Below are positions 7,602 through 17,674 of a stretch of 53,876 nt of DNA, piece after piece. The stretch covers positions 40,707 through 94,582 of the forward strand of contig PARI01000002.1 of assembly GCA_002711415.1 (NCBI GenBank), in the 5' to 3' direction. The notes under the pieces are model-generated. The model made no database searches, was not told the DNA's origin, and saw only the letters and a list, made by a program, of their open reading frames with translations. How positions within the stretch are numbered: position 1 is the first letter of the stretch; every line of letters starts with the position of its first letter. The stretch is from Phycisphaerae bacterium. Lineage in GTDB: Bacteria > Planctomycetota > Phycisphaerae > Phycisphaerales > SM1A02. The position numbers and the translations under genes were made by a program.

Positions 7602-8492
7602 TCATCCTAGGTCACGCGGGGGCTCTTGTGCGTGCTCGGCGGTGTCCGGATCCTCCAGTGGCGGTCCAGGGGCGTTGTCGATGAGCCTGACCTGGCCGCA
7701 CCGGGCCGCGATCAGTGAACGGGTCGGGTTACCCGGGACGACCTCCTCGAGTGTTCCGGCATCCCTGACGACCGCATATTCACAGTCAAGCCCATGTTCC
7801 TTCAAGGTGTTGAGCATCGAGCTTTCCGCCTCTGGAACGGTTTCGCAGTAACTGGAGACATGCAGCGCCCGAGCCATTCCGACCGCGCGGGCACGCTCAC
7901 CCTCATCCATCAGTTTGTTCCGGCTGGAACAGGCCAGGCCATCGGCCTGCCGGATGGTCCTGCAGGGGTGGATTCTCAGTCCTGGGAACCGTTCCGAGCC
8001 CTCGAAGACCGCCTTGACCGTCAGCAGTTGCTGGTAGTCCTTCTCGCCGAAGCAGGCGATCGTCGGTTCCACCAGTTGAAAGAGTCGATCGACCACCTGG
8101 ATCATGCCGGCAAGGTGTCCCGGACGGCATCGATCCTCCAGTTGCGGCCTGCAGGCCACGCTGGGCAGCAGGATCGAACCGGCCTGTTCATGAGCCGCCT
8201 CGATGCCATCGGGATAGATCTCCCGGTCATCGGGGATGTAGGCCACGGTGGCTCCATGATCGCGTGCCAGTACGATGTCCTGTTCCAACTGGCGAGGGTA
8301 GGTCTGCAGGTCGGTGCCCTGGTTGAACTGTGTCGGATTGACATAGATACTCACGACGACCTGTTCGGACAGCGATGCCGCCTCCTCGATGCATGCGGAA
8401 TGGCCATCGTGAAGGGCGCCCATCGTTGGAACGAATCCGACGCTCTGGGTCCGGTCGAGGTCGAGTGATCTTGTGTCGTGAACGATCTTCAT
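7602..8492 (-). CDS. panC: Pantothenate synthetase
   Basis: Joins pantoate and beta-alanine with ATP in coenzyme A biosynthesis. 296 residues with the nucleotidyltransferase signatures [11 protein letters not shown] (residues 21-31), IYVNPTQF (49-56), FGEKDYQQL and the pantoate-binding [12 protein letters not shown]. Some neighbouring family motifs are altered (for example GHSACIEEA after the HxGH motif where most have GHLSLV). No panB or panD nearby. First gene of a probable two-gene unit with the thioredoxin-fold protein; divergent from iscS. Confidence 0.93.
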   Translation of the reverse strand: MKIVHDTRSLDLDRTQSVGFVPTMGALHDGHSACIEEAASLSEQVVVSIYVNPTQFNQGTDLQTYPRQLEQDIVLARDHGATVAYIPDDREIYPDGIEAAHEQAGSILLPSVACRPQLEDRCRPGHLAGMIQVVDRLFQLVEPTIACFGEKDYQQLLTVKAVFEGSERFPGLRIHPCRTIRQADGLACSSRNKLMDEGERARAVGMARALHVSSYCETVPEAESSMLNTLKEHGLDCEYAVVRDAGTLEEVVPGNPTRSLIAARCGQVRLIDNAPGPPLEDPDTAEHAQEPPRDLG

Positions 8493-8544
8493 GTCGCTGC
8501 TGGTGCCTCAGGGCTCCATCCGGCCTGTCGTGTGGACTCGATGC

Positions 8545-8573
8545 TGGACAATCACCCCCGAGGCCCTGATAAT
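8545..8573 (+). promoter_or_regulatory. Promoter of the isc gene group
   Basis: TGGACA (8545-8550), a 17-nt spacer and GATAAT (8568-8573) form a near-consensus housekeeping promoter. Transcription would begin near 8580, about 70 nt before iscS. No inverted repeat resembling an IscR site was noticed. Confidence 0.6.
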
Positions 8574-8652
8574 GATTCTAAACAAGCAGGCTGAAGCACC
8601 ATCCTGGAAATGCCCTTCGACCTGCAAGGCCATTCATCGCACTGGAACACCG

Positions 8653-9891
8653 ATGTCACTGACTCTGCCAATCTACATGGACAACGCCGCGACGACACGG
8701 ACAGACCCCCGTGTTGTCGAGAAGATGCTTCCTTTTTTCACTGAGATCTACGGGAACTCGGCCAGCCGCAACCACGCCTTCGGCTGGGAGGCTGAGAGCG
8801 CCGTGGATACGGCCAGGAAGCAGGCCGCATCTCTGATCGGTTCGAATCCGAAGGAGATCATCTGGACCTCCGGATCGACCGAGAGCAACAACCTGGCGAT
8901 CAAGGGTGCCGCACGCATGTACGCCCGATCCAATGACGGATCGTCCTCGGCCGGTCACATCATCACCGCTGTCCACGAGCACAAGGCCGTCCTTGACCCA
9001 TGCAAGAGGCTGCAGAGGGAAGGGTTCGACGTGACCTACCTTGAGCCCGAGCCCGATGGCATCATCACGGCCGAGATGGTTCGCAACGCGATGCGCGACG
9101 ACACCATCCTGGTCACCATCATGTGGGCCAACAACGAGATCGGTACGATCAACGAGATTCCCCAGATCGGGGCGCTCTGTCATGAGAACGACGTGCTCCT
9201 GCACACCGATGCCACGCAGTGGGTCGGCAAGATGCCGACGGATGTCGAGCGGGACTGCATTGACCTGATGAGCTTCTCCGCTCACAAGATGTACGGCCCG
9301 ATGGGTGTCGGGGCCCTCTATGTCAGGCGACGCCGTCCTCGTGTGAGGCTCGAGTCGTTGATCGATGGTGGCGGGCACGAGCGAGGCATGCGCAGCGGCA
9401 CACTCAACATCCCCGGCATCGTCGGCATGGGTGCCGCCTGCCAGCTCTGCCAGGAGGAGATGGAATCCGACGGGCAGCGACTGCTCGAGTTGCGGACCGC
9501 CCTGGAGGATGGCCTGATGGACCAACTTGAGGTCGTCCAGATCAATGGTGATCGCCAGAAGAGGCTTCCGCACCTGACCAACATCAGCTTCGGCTTCGTC
9601 GAGGGCGAATCACTGATGATGGGAATCAAGGACATCGCCTGCAGTTCCGGATCCGCCTGCACCAGTGCGAGCCTCGAGCCGAGCTACGTGCTCAAGAGCC
9701 TCGGGGTCGGTGATGAGCTCGCACACAGCTCGCTTCGGCTGAGTCTCGGCCGATGGTCCACCCGCGAGGAGGTTGATTACGCGATCGATAATATCGTGAC
9801 CGCGGTGAACCATCTGAGGTCCATGAGCCCCCTGTACGACCTTCACAAGGAAGGAATCGATCTTTCCACCGTCCAGTGGCAGTCCCACTGA
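8653..9891 (+). CDS. iscS: Cysteine desulfurase (IscS/NifS family)
   Basis: PLP enzyme that converts cysteine to alanine and passes persulfide sulfur to the scaffold protein encoded next. 412 residues. H109 (VHEHKAV), D186 (LHTDATQ), the PLP lysine K212 in [12 protein letters not shown], and the mobile-loop catalytic C336 in CSSGSACTS, which is the IscS-type loop rather than the SufS type. Start set at ATG 8653 because the family begins with [11 protein letters not shown]; the open frame upstream is not conserved-looking. First gene of iscS-iscU-iscA-lipoprotein; IscR, HscBA and ferredoxin genes are absent here. Confidence 0.95.
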   Translation: MSLTLPIYMDNAATTRTDPRVVEKMLPFFTEIYGNSASRNHAFGWEAESAVDTARKQAASLIGSNPKEIIWTSGSTESNNLAIKGAARMYARSNDGSSSAGHIITAVHEHKAVLDPCKRLQREGFDVTYLEPEPDGIITAEMVRNAMRDDTILVTIMWANNEIGTINEIPQIGALCHENDVLLHTDATQWVGKMPTDVERDCIDLMSFSAHKMYGPMGVGALYVRRRRPRVRLESLIDGGGHERGMRSGTLNIPGIVGMGAACQLCQEEMESDGQRLLELRTALEDGLMDQLEVVQINGDRQKRLPHLTNISFGFVEGESLMMGIKDIACSSGSACTSASLEPSYVLKSLGVGDELAHSSLRLSLGRWSTREEVDYAIDNIVTAVNHLRSMSPLYDLHKEGIDLSTVQWQSH

Positions 9892-9892
9892 C

Positions 9893-9898
9893 TATAAT
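9893..9898 (+). promoter_or_regulatory. Possible internal promoter before iscU
   Basis: A perfect TATAAT begins 2 nt after the iscS stop codon. The -35 region (CGTCCA/GTCCAG) is poor. It could give separate transcription of iscU-iscA starting near 9905. Confidence 0.3.
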
Positions 9899-9935
9899 CA
9901 CACTATCCGGCCGCCCGAACGACGAGGAAACACCA

Positions 9936-10373
9936 ATGGCATACAGCGACAAGGTCATCGAACACTACCAGAACCCGCGAAACGTCGGTGCGTTCGGCTC
10001 GAGCAAGGAGGTCGTTGACCGCAAGGACATCGGCGTCGGCATCGTCGGGGCCCCCGAGTGCGGTGACGTGATGCAACTTCAGATCAAGGTCGATGACGAA
10101 GGCCGGATCGAGGATGCGAAGTTCAAGTGCTTCGGCTGTGGTTCGGCCATTGCCAGCAGTTCGCTCGCGACCGAGTGGATCAGGGGCAAGACCGTCGACG
10201 AGGCCCTTGAGATCAAGAACACCGACATCGTCGAGGAACTGAGCCTTCCTCCCGTGAAGATTCATTGCTCGGTTCTCGCCGAGGACTCGATCCGCACGGC
10301 CATCGCTGATTTCAAGAAGAAGAACCAGGAAGGTGCCGAGTCCGACAGCGAGCCGGCATCGACTCAGGGTTGA
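9936..10373 (+). CDS. iscU: Fe-S cluster assembly scaffold IscU
   Basis: Scaffold on which sulfur from IscS and iron are built into [2Fe-2S]/[4Fe-4S] clusters. 145 residues starting MAYSDKVIEHYQNPRNVG; the three cluster ligands C42 (APECGDV), C68 (GCGSAIASSS) and C111 (VKIHCSVLAED) and D44 are all present. GAGGAAA precedes the ATG. The HscA-binding LPPVK motif is kept (LSLPPVKIHC) although hscA is not adjacent. A short polar tail (EGAESDSEPAS) follows the family domain. Confidence 0.95.
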   Translation: MAYSDKVIEHYQNPRNVGAFGSSKEVVDRKDIGVGIVGAPECGDVMQLQIKVDDEGRIEDAKFKCFGCGSAIASSSLATEWIRGKTVDEALEIKNTDIVEELSLPPVKIHCSVLAEDSIRTAIADFKKKNQEGAESDSEPASTQG

Positions 10374-10386
10374 CCAGGAGATACCA

Positions 10387-10809
10387 ATGCCAGTGACCGT
10401 CACGGAAACCGCCGCCAGGGAAGTCAGTTCCATCATCGAGCAGCAGGGGCTCTCCGCTGATGCGATCCGCCTGCGTGTCGGAGTCAAGGGTGGTGGATGC
10501 AGCGGCTTCAGCTACCTGCTCGATCTCACGGAGGTCCAGAAGGATTCTGATGAATGCTGGGAGTTCTCCTACGACCGCTCCAGCTGGGCGACCAAGGAGG
10601 AGTCCGGCGATGGAGAGTCCAGTGTGTCGGTCGCCGTCAAGGCCGGCCAGTCGCCCTTCATGCTGAAGGTGATCTGCGATCCCAAGTCCTACCTGTATCT
10701 CAACGGAACGACCATCGACTTCAAGGACGAACTGATGGGACGGGGCTTCGTGTTCAACAACCCCAACGCGACGACGACATGCGGCTGCGGCTCAAGCTTC
10801 AGTGCCTGA
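10387..10809 (+). CDS. iscA: A-type Fe-S carrier protein (IscA/ErpA/HesB family)
   Basis: Carries Fe-S clusters from the scaffold to client proteins. The three conserved cysteines are C38 (KGGGCSGF) and C132/C134 (TTTCGCGSSFS). At 140 residues it is about 30 longer than the family norm: residues 53-90, between the first strands, form a Ser/Glu/Asp-rich insertion (near KEESGDGESSVS). AGGAGA precedes the ATG, 13 bp after iscU. Whether it is functionally IscA or ErpA cannot be told from sequence. Confidence 0.92.
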   Translation: MPVTVTETAAREVSSIIEQQGLSADAIRLRVGVKGGGCSGFSYLLDLTEVQKDSDECWEFSYDRSSWATKEESGDGESSVSVAVKAGQSPFMLKVICDPKSYLYLNGTTIDFKDELMGRGFVFNNPNATTTCGCGSSFSA

Positions 10810-11135
10810 CCGTCCTGCTTCTGCTGGCGCCGGCATTCATCGCAGGCTGCAACAGCAGGGTCCAGGACAACTTCAACCGGATCCGGATCGGCGACTCCAG
10901 CATCGAGGTGGTTGAACTGATCGGTGAGCCTTCCTCCCGGATTGTGATCGATACCCGCCTGAGGAAGGACGGCGATATCGACTACAGCCAGCGATGGCAG
11001 TGGGGGGACAACCTCTCTACGCTGGCGACCGGCGTGGCGTTCCCGCTGACAGTTCCAGACCGGATCTGGGCGGTCTTCTTCGACCAGGACCTGCAGGTGC
11101 TCGGAACCAGTGAACCGACCTGGCTCGACCAGTGA
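10779..11135 (+). CDS. Small lipoprotein with a BamE/SmpA-like domain
   Basis: 118 residues. Signal peptide with a Leu-rich core and lipobox FIAGC (C24). The mature part has the pattern NRIRIGDSSIEVVELIGEPS, then QRWQWGD and IWAVFFDQDLQVLG, which resembles the BamE/SmpA two-layer fold (I-x-x-G-x-s-x-x-e-V-x-x-l-l-G-x-P). The assignment is by pattern only. It overlaps the 3' end of iscA by 31 bp in another frame and so is probably coexpressed with the isc genes. Confidence 0.65.
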   Translation: MRLRLKLQCLTVLLLLAPAFIAGCNSRVQDNFNRIRIGDSSIEVVELIGEPSSRIVIDTRLRKDGDIDYSQRWQWGDNLSTLATGVAFPLTVPDRIWAVFFDQDLQVLGTSEPTWLDQ

Positions 11136-11156
11136 ATCATGGTTGAGCAATACAAA

Positions 11157-11183
11157 CGACCTCCGGATCGGAACCGGAGGTCG
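11157..11183 (-). terminator. Terminator between the lipoprotein gene and atpD
   Basis: 10-bp perfect stem (11157-11166 with 11174-11183), 7-nt loop. On the minus strand it lies 26 bp after the atpD stop and is followed by TTTGTATT. It may also stop plus-strand transcription of the isc group. Confidence 0.65.
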
Positions 11184-11208
11184 CTGCATGTTCGGGCTTC
11201 GTGTCCGC

Positions 11209-12705
<1,497 letters not shown>

Positions 12706-12722
12706 TCACTGGAGGGGGACAT

Positions 12723-12751
12723 ACGATAACGCGACAACGATCCGCTGCCAA
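12723..12751 (-). promoter_or_regulatory. Promoter of atpD
   Basis: On the minus strand TTGGCA (12751-12746), 17-nt spacer, TATCGT (12728-12723); predicted start near 12716, giving a 65-nt leader. The leader contains a CCTCCA/TGGAGG hairpin (12699-12715). Confidence 0.6.
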
Positions 12752-12789
12752 GCATGCGACAGCGGCCCCGTGATCCCGGATGTGGGAGG

Positions 12790-13080
12790 TCAGCCCGTGA
12801 CGTCGAGGTTCCGGCCGCTCTGGATCTTGGTGGCGACCTCGATCTTCTCCGCAGCGGAGGTGTACATCTGCAGGGGGGCACCCGCCTGGGCCGGTGCGGT
12901 CTGGGTCGGATTGGGTACCTGGAAGGGATCGGCTCCCGTCGGGGGCACCTGTCCGGCGACCAGGTTGCGATCGATGCTCGTGGGGGTGGACACCGCGTCC
13001 AGCTTCCCCGGGTTGGCCGGTGCTGCAACCGGGCCATAGGCCCTGGCCGCGTTGAACTGGATTGGTCCGTCGATCCTCAT
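12790..13080 (-). CDS. Small Pro/Ala-rich protein, unknown
   Basis: 96 residues: N-terminal MRIDGPIQFNAARAYGPV, a Pro/Ala/Gln-rich middle, and a C-terminal predicted helix SAAEKIEVATKIQSGRNL. There is no signal peptide or membrane segment. The MRIDGP start is reminiscent of planctomycete FlgM-like anti-sigma proteins, but the conserved FlgM C-terminal half is missing, so no function is claimed. A TATACT hexamer exactly 6 nt before the ATG and the absence of a ribosome-binding site suggest a leaderless mRNA. Confidence 0.6.
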   Translation of the reverse strand: MRIDGPIQFNAARAYGPVAAPANPGKLDAVSTPTSIDRNLVAGQVPPTGADPFQVPNPTQTAPAQAGAPLQMYTSAAEKIEVATKIQSGRNLDVTG

Positions 13081-13086
13081 GGTGAC

Positions 13087-13092
13087 AGTATA
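13087..13092 (-). promoter_or_regulatory. -10 element 6 nt from the start codon at 13080
   Basis: TATACT on the minus strand, then GTCACC, then ATG. The -35 region is weak. Spacing predicts the RNA to begin at the start codon. Confidence 0.45.
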
Positions 13093-13180
13093 TGTCGGCT
13101 CGGGACGAGCTCCGGCAGGAAGAATGCTCGAGTTTGGAGTTCGCTCAGGGTCCGGGTGGCCTTATCCGGTCCGTGGGACG

Positions 13181-13978
13181 CTAGATGCGTCCATCCCTGG
13201 ATTCGATTCCAGCCATGCGATTCAGCTGGTCCGTGATCTCCGTCCGCTCGATGAGCTCCTTGAGCATCCGGATCTCTGTGGGTTGCGTCGAGGTCGCCAT
13301 GGTCCTGTCGATGAGCCAACGGGTCGTGTCGACAAGCAACTGCTCGTGCATGCTGTTGATGCGGAGTCGGTCCAGCCGTTGCCGGAGCTGGTCGTACTCG
13401 ATGATGCTCCGGATCCACTCGAGTTCCTCTTCGTCTCCGGCTGACATCTCGTGCATCAGATCGAGCACGGTGGCGCACTGGACCAGTGCCTGTTCGTCCA
13501 GTCGCCCACCGGCCGAACCGGCATTGATCATCGAGGTGCTGCCGGGGTTCAGGACACCGGAGAACGCCAGTTGATCAACCGGGTAGTTCCAGTCGTTGGC
13601 GAAGCCTGAGAAGGGGTTGTTCATGCCTCGTACACCTGGGGACATCAGCCATGTAGACGCGGTGATCGAGAAGATGAGCACGGCCACGAGTGCGATGACG
13701 GACAGGCGGTTGCCGCGTCGACCGCCCGTCGATGGATCCAGCCTCGCAAGCACCCGGTCCTGCAGCGCGTCCGGCATGTATCGACCCGATTCGGCGATGG
13801 CGGCCATCGCCATGTCCGCCGATTCGGCCTGCTCGACGAGATCGCGGCAGTCCCGGCATTCGGCCAGATGACGTTCCAGACGCTCCTGCCTGTCCTGGGG
13901 CAGGTCCCCATCGATGATCCTCGTCAGGAGGACGTTCGTTTCGATGCAGTCATGGTTGGATTCGTGGTTCGTGTTCAT
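13181..13978 (-). CDS. Zinc-finger anti-sigma factor (cognate of the upstream ECF sigma)
   Basis: 265 residues. The N-terminal anti-sigma domain has the zinc motif H37-x3-C41-x2-C44 (RHLAECRDC). One transmembrane helix at about 92-112 (SVIALVAVLIFSITAST). The extracytoplasmic C-terminal part (about 113-265) contains helices rich in Leu/Arg/Glu and no recognised sensor fold. The ATG is 4 bp after the sigma factor stop, so the two are translationally linked. Ends in TAG. Confidence 0.85.
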   Translation of the reverse strand: MNTNHESNHDCIETNVLLTRIIDGDLPQDRQERLERHLAECRDCRDLVEQAESADMAMAAIAESGRYMPDALQDRVLARLDPSTGGRRGNRLSVIALVAVLIFSITASTWLMSPGVRGMNNPFSGFANDWNYPVDQLAFSGVLNPGSTSMINAGSAGGRLDEQALVQCATVLDLMHEMSAGDEEELEWIRSIIEYDQLRQRLDRLRINSMHEQLLVDTTRWLIDRTMATSTQPTEIRMLKELIERTEITDQLNRMAGIESRDGRI

Positions 13979-13982
13979 GGGT

Positions 13983-14546
13983 TCATGCCTGGTGATACGA
14001 CTTGATCTGCCAGGAGTGATCATCTCCTTGCTGATCCGGATCAGAGCGCTTCAACTCCTCCTGCAGGCACAGCCTGGCGCGGTTCAATCGGCTCATCACC
14101 GTGCCACGTGGGATCCCCAGGTGCTCCGCGATCGCGTCATAGCTGAGGTTCTCCGATCCTCGAAGCATCAGCAGCGCCCGCTTGGCCGGGTCGAGCCTGT
14201 CCATCGCTTCGCGTACTCGCTCCAGTTCGAACCGCTGCTGCGTCACCTGCTCAGCAGTCCTGCCCTGACCCGAGTACGTCTGGATGATCGTGTCCGGAAC
14301 CGACTGGACAAGCTTCTTCCTTCGAGTCGCATTGATCGACAGGTTCGTCACGACCCGTCGCAGCCATGAGCCATGGGCGATCGGACCGGCATCGGGACCG
14401 GACTTCCACAGCCTGACGAACGCCTCCTCGACCATCTCTTCGGCGAGGTGGCGGTCCCTGCAGATGCCGGTGGCCAGGGCCATCAGCCCTGGGCCATACC
14501 GGTCCATGGCGTCCTTCAATTCAGACTGGGTCATTCTCGTGCTCAC
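13983..14546 (-). CDS. ECF-family RNA polymerase sigma factor
   Basis: 187 residues. Sigma-2 region about 10-76 (CRDRHLAEEMVEEAFVRLWK, SWLRRVVTNLSINATRRKK) and sigma-4 region about 108-162 (LDPAKRALLMLRGSENLSYD, IAEHLGIPRGTVMSRLNRAR). The first codon is GTG at 14546 with AGGAG 7 nt upstream; ATG at 14534 is an alternative. It is cotranscribed with its membrane anti-sigma factor. Confidence 0.93.
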   Translation of the reverse strand: MSTRMTQSELKDAMDRYGPGLMALATGICRDRHLAEEMVEEAFVRLWKSGPDAGPIAHGSWLRRVVTNLSINATRRKKLVQSVPDTIIQTYSGQGRTAEQVTQQRFELERVREAMDRLDPAKRALLMLRGSENLSYDAIAEHLGIPRGTVMSRLNRARLCLQEELKRSDPDQQGDDHSWQIKSYHQA

Positions 14547-14613
14547 GGGTCGCTCCTGCAGGTCCCCCTGTTTCAGGATGCGCCAGCGCGGCGACGTATT
14601 CCAGACGGAAGTG

Positions 14614-14649
14614 AAAAAACCGCCTCCGACCCCTGCGAGGGGCTAGCGG
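14614..14649 (-). terminator. Intrinsic terminator overlapping the stop of the beta-helix gene
   Basis: On the minus strand an inner CCCCT/AGGGG stem (14642-14638 with 14634-14630) and an outer CCGC/GCGG pairing (14649-14646 with 14623-14620) are followed directly by six T residues (14619-14614). Confidence 0.55.
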
Positions 14650-15821
14650 CTGCTGATGCCGAACTCCATGGCCTCGGGATTGCCGGGAACGCCCCTGGGG
14701 TCCAGGCGTGGGTCAACGTCGAATACCTGGGGCTGCTGGATCTTACCGGCGATCGGCTCCAGCACCGAGAGCGCCGCCGGCATCTCGGCCGACCAGAAGA
14801 GGTTCCTGCCGAGGGCAATCCCGTCGAACGTCGCTCCGCTCTGGATGCAGCAGAAGGACTCGATCTGGCCCACCTCCCACGTGAACATGTTCAATTCGAA
14901 TCGCACGTTGTTCGGTCCAAGGTACGGGCTGGTACCTGGAAACGAAAAGACCCTCCAGAAGCACTTCGTCGCATCCTTGAACGAGTTGTTCGTGATGACG
15001 ACATCGTCGCAACTGCCCAGTGCAAGTGAACAACTGGTATTGGTGATCCCGCACTCGGTGATCTGGATTCGGTTGGAGGCGTGTGTCCGACGGACCGGTT
15101 CCGACGTCCCGGTTGCCGAAGGCGCCGTCGGCCCGACCCTGATCCCGGTCCGGCAGGGTTGGATGATTCGGCAGTCATGCACGTGCAGTTTGGAGACATC
15201 CCGGCCGATGTCGATGCCTGTTCCGCCGACGGCCCGCGTGTTCGCTCCTGCGATGATGTAGCACGAGTCAAGGGTGATGTCCGTGCTGCCGAGGATCCGG
15301 CACCCAGTGCGTGATGGGGCCTGGATGATCATGCCGGTGACGGTGCAGTCATCGGTGGTGTCGATTCGGAGTCCGACCGGAGGTGAACGTACGATCAGCG
15401 TCCCGATGAAGACATCCTTGATCGAGATCGACCTGCTTGAGGCGACGCCCTCGGTCCGTGAACGACCCGTGATCTCCAGTCCCGTTCCCGTCGCATCGAC
15501 GATCCGGAGTCCCTGGATGTGCAGGTGGGAGCAATCGATGAGCTTCAGTCCCGTCTCCCCCTCGACGATCGTCGCTGGCATCGTGCTGGAACTGCTGCGG
15601 ATCGTGATCGGTCTGCCCGGTTCGCCCTTGACACCTTCGAGGACCGAGGCGCGGTACAGGCCCGGCATCAGCAGGATCTCCTGGCCGGGGCGCGCCTGCT
15701 GCACGAACGTCTTCCAGTCGCCCCCCGGTCGAACCATCACCTGTCCCGGTGTCTCGGCCTGCTGCTGTGGCGATATCGTGCCCGCCAGCAGGAACGACGT
15801 GATGAACATCGCAAGCATCAT
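14643..15821 (-). CDS. Exported right-handed parallel beta-helix protein
   Basis: 392 residues with an N-terminal signal peptide (LAMFITSFLLAGTIS). The body is a series of short beta-helix rungs (SHLHIQGLRIVDATG, SISIKDVFIGTLIVR, DCTVTGMIIQAPSRTG, DITLDSCYIIAG, DVVITNNSF), as in pectate-lyase-like and Beta_helix families; catalytic residues of a named lyase are not evident. Its ATG overlaps the manA stop (ATGA), so it is translationally coupled in a fabZ-like-manA-beta-helix operon. A role in surface or extracellular polysaccharide is a guess from the neighbours. Ends in TAG. Confidence 0.78.
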   Translation of the reverse strand: MMLAMFITSFLLAGTISPQQQAETPGQVMVRPGGDWKTFVQQARPGQEILLMPGLYRASVLEGVKGEPGRPITIRSSSSTMPATIVEGETGLKLIDCSHLHIQGLRIVDATGTGLEITGRSRTEGVASSRSISIKDVFIGTLIVRSPPVGLRIDTTDDCTVTGMIIQAPSRTGCRILGSTDITLDSCYIIAGANTRAVGGTGIDIGRDVSKLHVHDCRIIQPCRTGIRVGPTAPSATGTSEPVRRTHASNRIQITECGITNTSCSLALGSCDDVVITNNSFKDATKCFWRVFSFPGTSPYLGPNNVRFELNMFTWEVGQIESFCCIQSGATFDGIALGRNLFWSAEMPAALSVLEPIAGKIQQPQVFDVDPRLDPRGVPGNPEAMEFGISSR

Positions 15822-16858
15822 GTGGAGCGATCATCCGACTTGGCCATGAGCGAATCGAGACCGCCTGCCGGAGTCACCCTGAGAAGACCGGTCTGCGGCC
15901 CCATCCGGATCGACCCGTTGTTCAGCGACGCAGGCCACAGGACCGTCTGTCGCCGCTGCAACTGCAGTTGATCGTCATTCCAGTGCATTGAGCATCGGCC
16001 ATCAAGCAGCATCCACACGATCGGTCCCTGGTTCGGGTGGACATCGATGACTCGATCCTCGTCGACCATGAGCCTCTCGATCGTGAAGTACTCGTTCCGT
16101 GCCAGCACCAGAGTCGTGACTCCATCCGCGGTGATGCGAGGAGCATTGTCGGCATTGACCAGTGGTGGTGGGGCATCGACTGGTTCCGGACCGAAGTGGA
16201 TGCACTCCATCGCCTGGTCGATGTGCAGCGGTCGATCAGCCTGGTTCCTTCCCCAGTCGTAGACACGGAACGTGGTGTCCGACGGGGTCTGCACCTCGGC
16301 GACGAGCATGCCTCCGCCCAGCGCATGGCACGTGCCGCTGGGCAGGTAGATGCAGTCGCCCGGGCGTGCTTGGAAGCTGAGCAGATCGCTGGTCACATCG
16401 TCGGCGAGGATGTCGTTCTTGAACTGTTCCGGCGTGATGGAGGGGTCGATGCCGCGATACAGCCGGGCTCCTGGCTCGGCCGACATCACGACCCATGCCT
16501 CCGTCTTGAGAAAGGCGTCCGGATGGGCATCGGCATAGGCGGTGTCCGGATGGACCTGGACCGAGAGGTTCTCCATCGCATCGAGGAACTTGATCAGCAG
16601 TGGAAACCGCTCGCCGTCCAGCAGTGGGACCTTGCCCATCACCATCGGCGCGTGTTCCGCGAGCAACTGGTCGAGGCTCCGGCCTTCCCATTGGCCTCGC
16701 GCGATGATCGAGCGGCCTCCGGGGATCGAGTCGGGCAGGTCGGCTAGTTCCCACGATTCTCCGTACGGCATGCCGTCGGATTCACCGAGGGAGCGACCAC
16801 CCCAGGCTCGCTTCTTCAGGAGTGGTTTGAAGGTCAGAGGTTCGGGCTCGAATGTCAT
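15818..16858 (-). CDS. manA: Mannose-6-phosphate isomerase, class I
   Basis: Interconverts fructose-6-phosphate and mannose-6-phosphate for glycan synthesis or mannose use. 346 residues, short bacterial form. Zn-site motifs: LSVQVHPDTAY (Q101, H103), KTEAWVV (E120) and LPSGTCHALGGG (H178), then the conserved TPSDTTFRVYDWGR. The start at 16858 lies 18 bp after the fabZ-like gene; the stop overlaps the beta-helix gene start. Confidence 0.92.
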   Translation of the reverse strand: MTFEPEPLTFKPLLKKRAWGGRSLGESDGMPYGESWELADLPDSIPGGRSIIARGQWEGRSLDQLLAEHAPMVMGKVPLLDGERFPLLIKFLDAMENLSVQVHPDTAYADAHPDAFLKTEAWVVMSAEPGARLYRGIDPSITPEQFKNDILADDVTSDLLSFQARPGDCIYLPSGTCHALGGGMLVAEVQTPSDTTFRVYDWGRNQADRPLHIDQAMECIHFGPEPVDAPPPLVNADNAPRITADGVTTLVLARNEYFTIERLMVDEDRVIDVHPNQGPIVWMLLDGRCSMHWNDDQLQLQRRQTVLWPASLNNGSIRMGPQTGLLRVTPAGGLDSLMAKSDDRST

Positions 16859-16876
16859 TGGTCCGCGGCCCTGTGT

Positions 16877-17350
16877 TCAGATGACCATGCCCGTGATCTG
16901 GGCCTCGAACACCACCGCGCCGTTGACGACGCCCTGGGTCTTGCAGATGAAGCGCCTCGGGCGGAACTGCGTCTCCACACCCAGCAGGTAGAGCGTGTCT
17001 CCCGGAACCACCTGGCCGCGAAAGATCACGTCATCGCACCGAGTGAAACCGACGAAAGGGGCCCCTGGTGTCTTGAGATGGTAGAGATAGCTGGACAGCT
17101 GCGCACCGGCTTCGATCATCAGGACTCCCGGCATCAACGGACGTCCGGGTATGTGCCCCGGGATCCAGAACTCGGAGTCGCTGAGGTGCTTGACCCCGAG
17201 AATGTGGGTCTTCTCGGTGTTGGTCCAGATGATGTGGTCCAACTGCCGCATGTCCCCTTCCTGGGGATTGACCTCGCCGACATGCTCATAGCTTCCGATC
17301 ACTTCGGACAGGTCGATGTCATCCAATGGAAAGAGCAGTTCTGCGGGCAT
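16877..17350 (-). CDS. FabZ/FabA-like hotdog-fold (3-hydroxyacyl-ACP dehydratase family) protein
   Basis: 157 residues from ATG 17350. The catalytic segment FWIPGHIPGRPLMPGVLMIE (around residues 62-80) matches the FabZ pattern GHFPxxPxMPGVL with active-site H66; later FVGFTRCDDVIFRGQVVPGD also fits. Planctomycetes often have several FabZ paralogues, so whether this one dehydrates in fatty-acid synthesis or in another lipid route is open. An upstream in-frame TTG at 17395 is an alternative start: it follows TATTCT by exactly 6 nt. First gene of the operon with manA. Confidence 0.82.
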   Translation of the reverse strand: MPAELLFPLDDIDLSEVIGSYEHVGEVNPQEGDMRQLDHIIWTNTEKTHILGVKHLSDSEFWIPGHIPGRPLMPGVLMIEAGAQLSSYLYHLKTPGAPFVGFTRCDDVIFRGQVVPGDTLYLLGVETQFRPRRFICKTQGVVNGAVVFEAQITGMVI

Positions 17351-17410
17351 GTTGTGTCTCTGGGACTCAGGTGGCGTGTTCACCATCACGTGCAAGGTTC
17401 AAGAATAACG

Positions 17411-17451
17411 CAGGCCCGCGGTGCCGTCATCTTGACGGCACCGCGGGCCTG
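17411..17451 (-). terminator. Very strong hairpin terminator after the Hc1 gene
   Basis: Perfect 19-bp inverted repeat (17411-17429 with 17433-17451) with a 3-nt loop; on the minus strand it is followed by CGTTATTCTTG. It lies 44 bp after the Hc1 stop and separates it from the fabZ-like operon. Confidence 0.75.
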
Positions 17452-17494
17452 GACGGTGTTGTCGCCGGCGCAAGAAGACACCGGTCTTTCGTGC

Positions 17495-17674
17495 TCAGCC
17501 CGAAGGAGTATCGCGAGCTTCCAGGATGGACTTGCGGAGATCCTGTGCTGCTTGGCGGACTTCCTGCATCACCTTGCGAACACGGGTACCCGCAGCCTTG
17601 TTGCCTCCAGCGGCCTTCTGGACATCCTCTGCGCAATCGTGCACGAGCTTCATGAGGCGTTCGTATGCTTCCAT
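17495..17674 (-). CDS. Histone H1-like protein (Hc1 family)
   Basis: 59 residues, too short for many gene finders. The sequence EDVQKAAGGNKAAGTRVRKV followed by MQEVRQAAQDLRKSILEAR matches the short Hc1-like proteins (PF07432-type core) found in chlamydiae and planctomycetes, which bind DNA or act as chromosome-associated proteins; the Lys/Ala-rich C-terminal tail of chlamydial Hc1 is absent. The ATG at 17674 is chosen because the conserved part starts there; GGAG lies 12 nt upstream. It is flanked by strong terminators and has an upstream gap of about 150 bp, so it is monocistronic. Confidence 0.8.
   Translation of the reverse strand: MEAYERLMKLVHDCAEDVQKAAGGNKAAGTRVRKVMQEVRQAAQDLRKSILEARDTPSG

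Noticed and set aside
14520-14650. Small ORFs around the sigma-factor 5' end and beta-helix 3' end
   Set aside because: They are out-of-frame fragments; the terminator and ribosome-binding site explain the region.
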